NCBI RefSeq assembly: GCF_964048965.1
Contig: NZ_OZ040189.1
Location: 1,426,001 to 1,490,000 of the forward strand
DNA: 64,000 bases
From: Tenacibaculum sp. 190130A14a
GTDB lineage: Bacteria > Bacteroidota > Bacteroidia > Flavobacteriales > Flavobacteriaceae
Direction: 5' to 3'
The notes beneath the pieces are model-generated. The model did not search any database. It was given only the letters and a program-made list of their open reading frames with translations, and was not told where the DNA came from. Below are positions 62,843 to 64,000 of the stretch, one piece after another; the stretch's first letter is position 1, and each line of letters opens with the position of its first letter. A program made the position numbers and the translations under genes.

Positions 62843-63388
62843 ATGAAAATAATCGAGTTAAAGAATTTTATAAAAACGGGGGATTTTGATAAAATCAAAG
62901 TTGGGACATCTACAAAACAGGATGTGATTGACCTAATGGGGAATGATTTTGACTTCGGAGATTTTGGTGAAACTCAAATTATAAAATTTGGATGGTATGA
63001 ATTCTTTTACTGGACTGAATCTGAAATAGTATTTGCAATACAAAATGACCATTTACAATTTGATTGTTCAAATCATAATGAAATGATTGAATATCAAAAT
63101 GAGAATATAAAGATTGATAATTGGTTTTTACAGACGAATAAGAACATCAAATTTTCTGAGGTTATTCAAATTTTAAAAAGTGAGAAAATCCAATATGAAT
63201 TAGATAAACAAAATTTTGATGGAGCCCTAGAATATTTGAAACTCCAGAATGGATTAACTATGGATTTTGATAATGAATTAACAACTTGGATTTATAATGA
63301 ATCTGCGGATGAATGGGATATGAAAAACGAACTAATTAAAAACCAACAGGACTATATTCTTAACGGGATTAGGCTCTTTAAATATTAA
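62843..63388 (+). CDS. Hypothetical protein of cassette 3 (181 residues)
   Basis: No family is recognised. It starts 6 bases after the GTTAGCAATT core. It is an acidic cytosolic protein with TKQDVIDLMGNDFDFGDFGE and IIKFGWYEFFYWTESEIVFAI. The alternation of aromatic and acidic residues suggests a small immunity- or effector-like domain. It is the only gene of the cassette. Confidence 0.68.
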   Translation: MKIIELKNFIKTGDFDKIKVGTSTKQDVIDLMGNDFDFGDFGETQIIKFGWYEFFYWTESEIVFAIQNDHLQFDCSNHNEMIEYQNENIKIDNWFLQTNKNIKFSEVIQILKSEKIQYELDKQNFDGALEYLKLQNGLTMDFDNELTTWIYNESADEWDMKNELIKNQQDYILNGIRLFKY

Positions 63389-63391
63389 AAC

Positions 63392-63448
63392 AATTGCTAA
63401 CAAAACCTAAACTGCATTAAAACGCAGCTTAGCCAAAACGTTGCGGTG
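63392..63448. repeat. Short attC-like site between cassettes 3 and 4 (57 bp)
   Basis: AATTGCTAAC (63392-63401), then the inner hairpin CTAAACTGC / GCAGCTTAG, with one mismatched base as in the extrahelical base of attC, then AACGTTGCGGTG (63438-63449 region). It is far shorter than the two sites before it and is closest to a classical attC. Confidence 0.58.
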
Positions 63449-63459
63449 CATTTAAGAAA

Positions 63460-63963
63460 ATGAGTGAATTAATAGAAAAATCGTCGGAAAAAGTAAAAGA
63501 CCAAATGGAATTTTGGTTTTTTGGATTTTTCGGCAAAGAGAAATCTGATTTCAATGGAACTGAATTATTTACTCTTTTCGATTTAATTCCTGAATCGGAA
63601 CAAAGTGTGTATAGGAAGAAAATGGAATTGAAAAAAAATGAAATTCCTGTATTGATTTTAAAAATATCTGAATCTGAATTTATTATAAACTCAACTCATA
63701 GATTTGTTCTTTTGGACAGTTCAAAATCTGAATTCATTGAATACTCTGAATTTGAACGGCACAACGGATTTATAGCTTTTGTGACTAACAGAGAAGATGG
63801 AATAAGTGTTAAACAAAATGGACATTTCGCTGATTTTAGAATTCGAAAGAAAAACGAAGAAATAATAACGCGAAAAATACCGACAGGCGAACCTGGTTTT
63901 GCTTTTTGGAATGTGACTAAAAAATGTGAGTTAATTGGTCGAAAATATAAAATAACTGAATAA
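63460..63963 (+). CDS. Hypothetical protein of cassette 4 (167 residues)
   Basis: No family is recognised. It starts 11 bases after the GTTGCGGTG core. It has a beta-rich pattern (IPVLILKISESEFIINST and AFVTNREDGISVKQNG) and no signal peptide. It lies alone in its cassette. It is complete, with its stop at 63961-63963. Confidence 0.68.
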   Translation: MSELIEKSSEKVKDQMEFWFFGFFGKEKSDFNGTELFTLFDLIPESEQSVYRKKMELKKNEIPVLILKISESEFIINSTHRFVLLDSSKSEFIEYSEFERHNGFIAFVTNREDGISVKQNGHFADFRIRKKNEEIITRKIPTGEPGFAFWNVTKKCELIGRKYKITE

Positions 63964-63969
63964 AAACGA

Positions 63970-64000
63970 CACCACAACACCGTGTATAATTCATTGCTAG
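63970..64000. repeat. Start of an attC-like site, cut by the window edge
   Basis: CACCACAAC (63970-63978) is the near-complement of GTTGCGGTG that opens cassette 4. It is followed by ACCGTGTATAATTCATTG, which resembles the left arm ACGGTATATAACAAAT of the earlier sites. At least one more cassette probably follows. Confidence 0.55.

Larger units (their letters stand above)
60542..64000. mobile_element. Array of at least four integron-like gene cassettes (no integrase in the window)
   Basis: Each cassette begins with GTT plus 6-7 bases and ends with their reverse complement plus AAC: GTTGTAAGCC / GGCTTACAAC, GTTATGCTC / GAGCATAAC, GTTAGCAATT / AATTGCTAAC and GTTGCGGTG / CACCACAAC (one mismatch). 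This is how integron cassettes look when the attC site is split by insertion. The sevenfold core GTTRRRY is not strictly met. Genes inside are mostly unrecognised. The array runs off the right edge. Confidence 0.58.

Overview
The window is AT-rich bacterial DNA with the character of the Flavobacteriaceae, probably a marine genus; the genus cannot be fixed from this sequence. Evidence: promoters of the Bacteroidota type (TTG, about 19-20 bases, TAnnTTTG) at the HU gene and tRNA-His; families such as DUF6048, DUF6452, DUF6768 and BshB1; many lipoproteins; and frequent TTG and GTG starts. No plasmid or phage structural genes, insertion sequences, integrase or CRISPR arrays were seen. Most of the window looks like core chromosome.

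Layout. 1-5340 (minus): the end of a D-Ala-D-Ala dipeptidase, a secreted pentapeptide-repeat protein, HU, fmt, a RecQ-type helicase and a small ATPase. 5462-10584 (plus): DUF493, a periplasmic folding operon of parvulin/SurA-like proteins, and a MoxR ATPase. 10618-13509 (minus): an unassigned trio containing DUF1360. 13709-21741: a block for proline-rich peptides, with two M24 aminopeptidases, an S37-type lipoprotein peptidase and a two-gene route that would convert trans-3-hydroxyproline to proline. 21761-37524: metabolism, RNA modification and a sigma factor locus. 37574-47511: an SF1 helicase and the RDD/SpoIIM/DUF4129/DUF4350/MoxR/DUF58 locus. 50051-58806: lipoproteins, a hydrolase/sigma/membrane operon, KdsC, a MATE pump and BshB1. 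58862-64000: tRNA-His followed by accessory DNA.

Three things deserve attention. (1) Two unusual genes each sit directly after a housekeeping gene and are followed by a second, slightly different copy of that gene's 3' end. One is a serpin fused to a new C-terminal domain (after pcm). The other is a 613-residue protein with a toxin-like layout (after DUF58). This points to a common way of gaining genes. (2) The last 3.5 kb is an array of at least four gene cassettes. The first and last bases of each are complementary, with GTT and AAC at the joins, as in integron cassettes. One carries a SymE-like toxin and a divergent HTH regulator with two operator repeats 42 bp apart. (3) A 50-residue precursor peptide with a double-glycine leader and four core cysteines lies on the minus strand beside the array.

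All functions were assigned by reading motifs. No database search was run.
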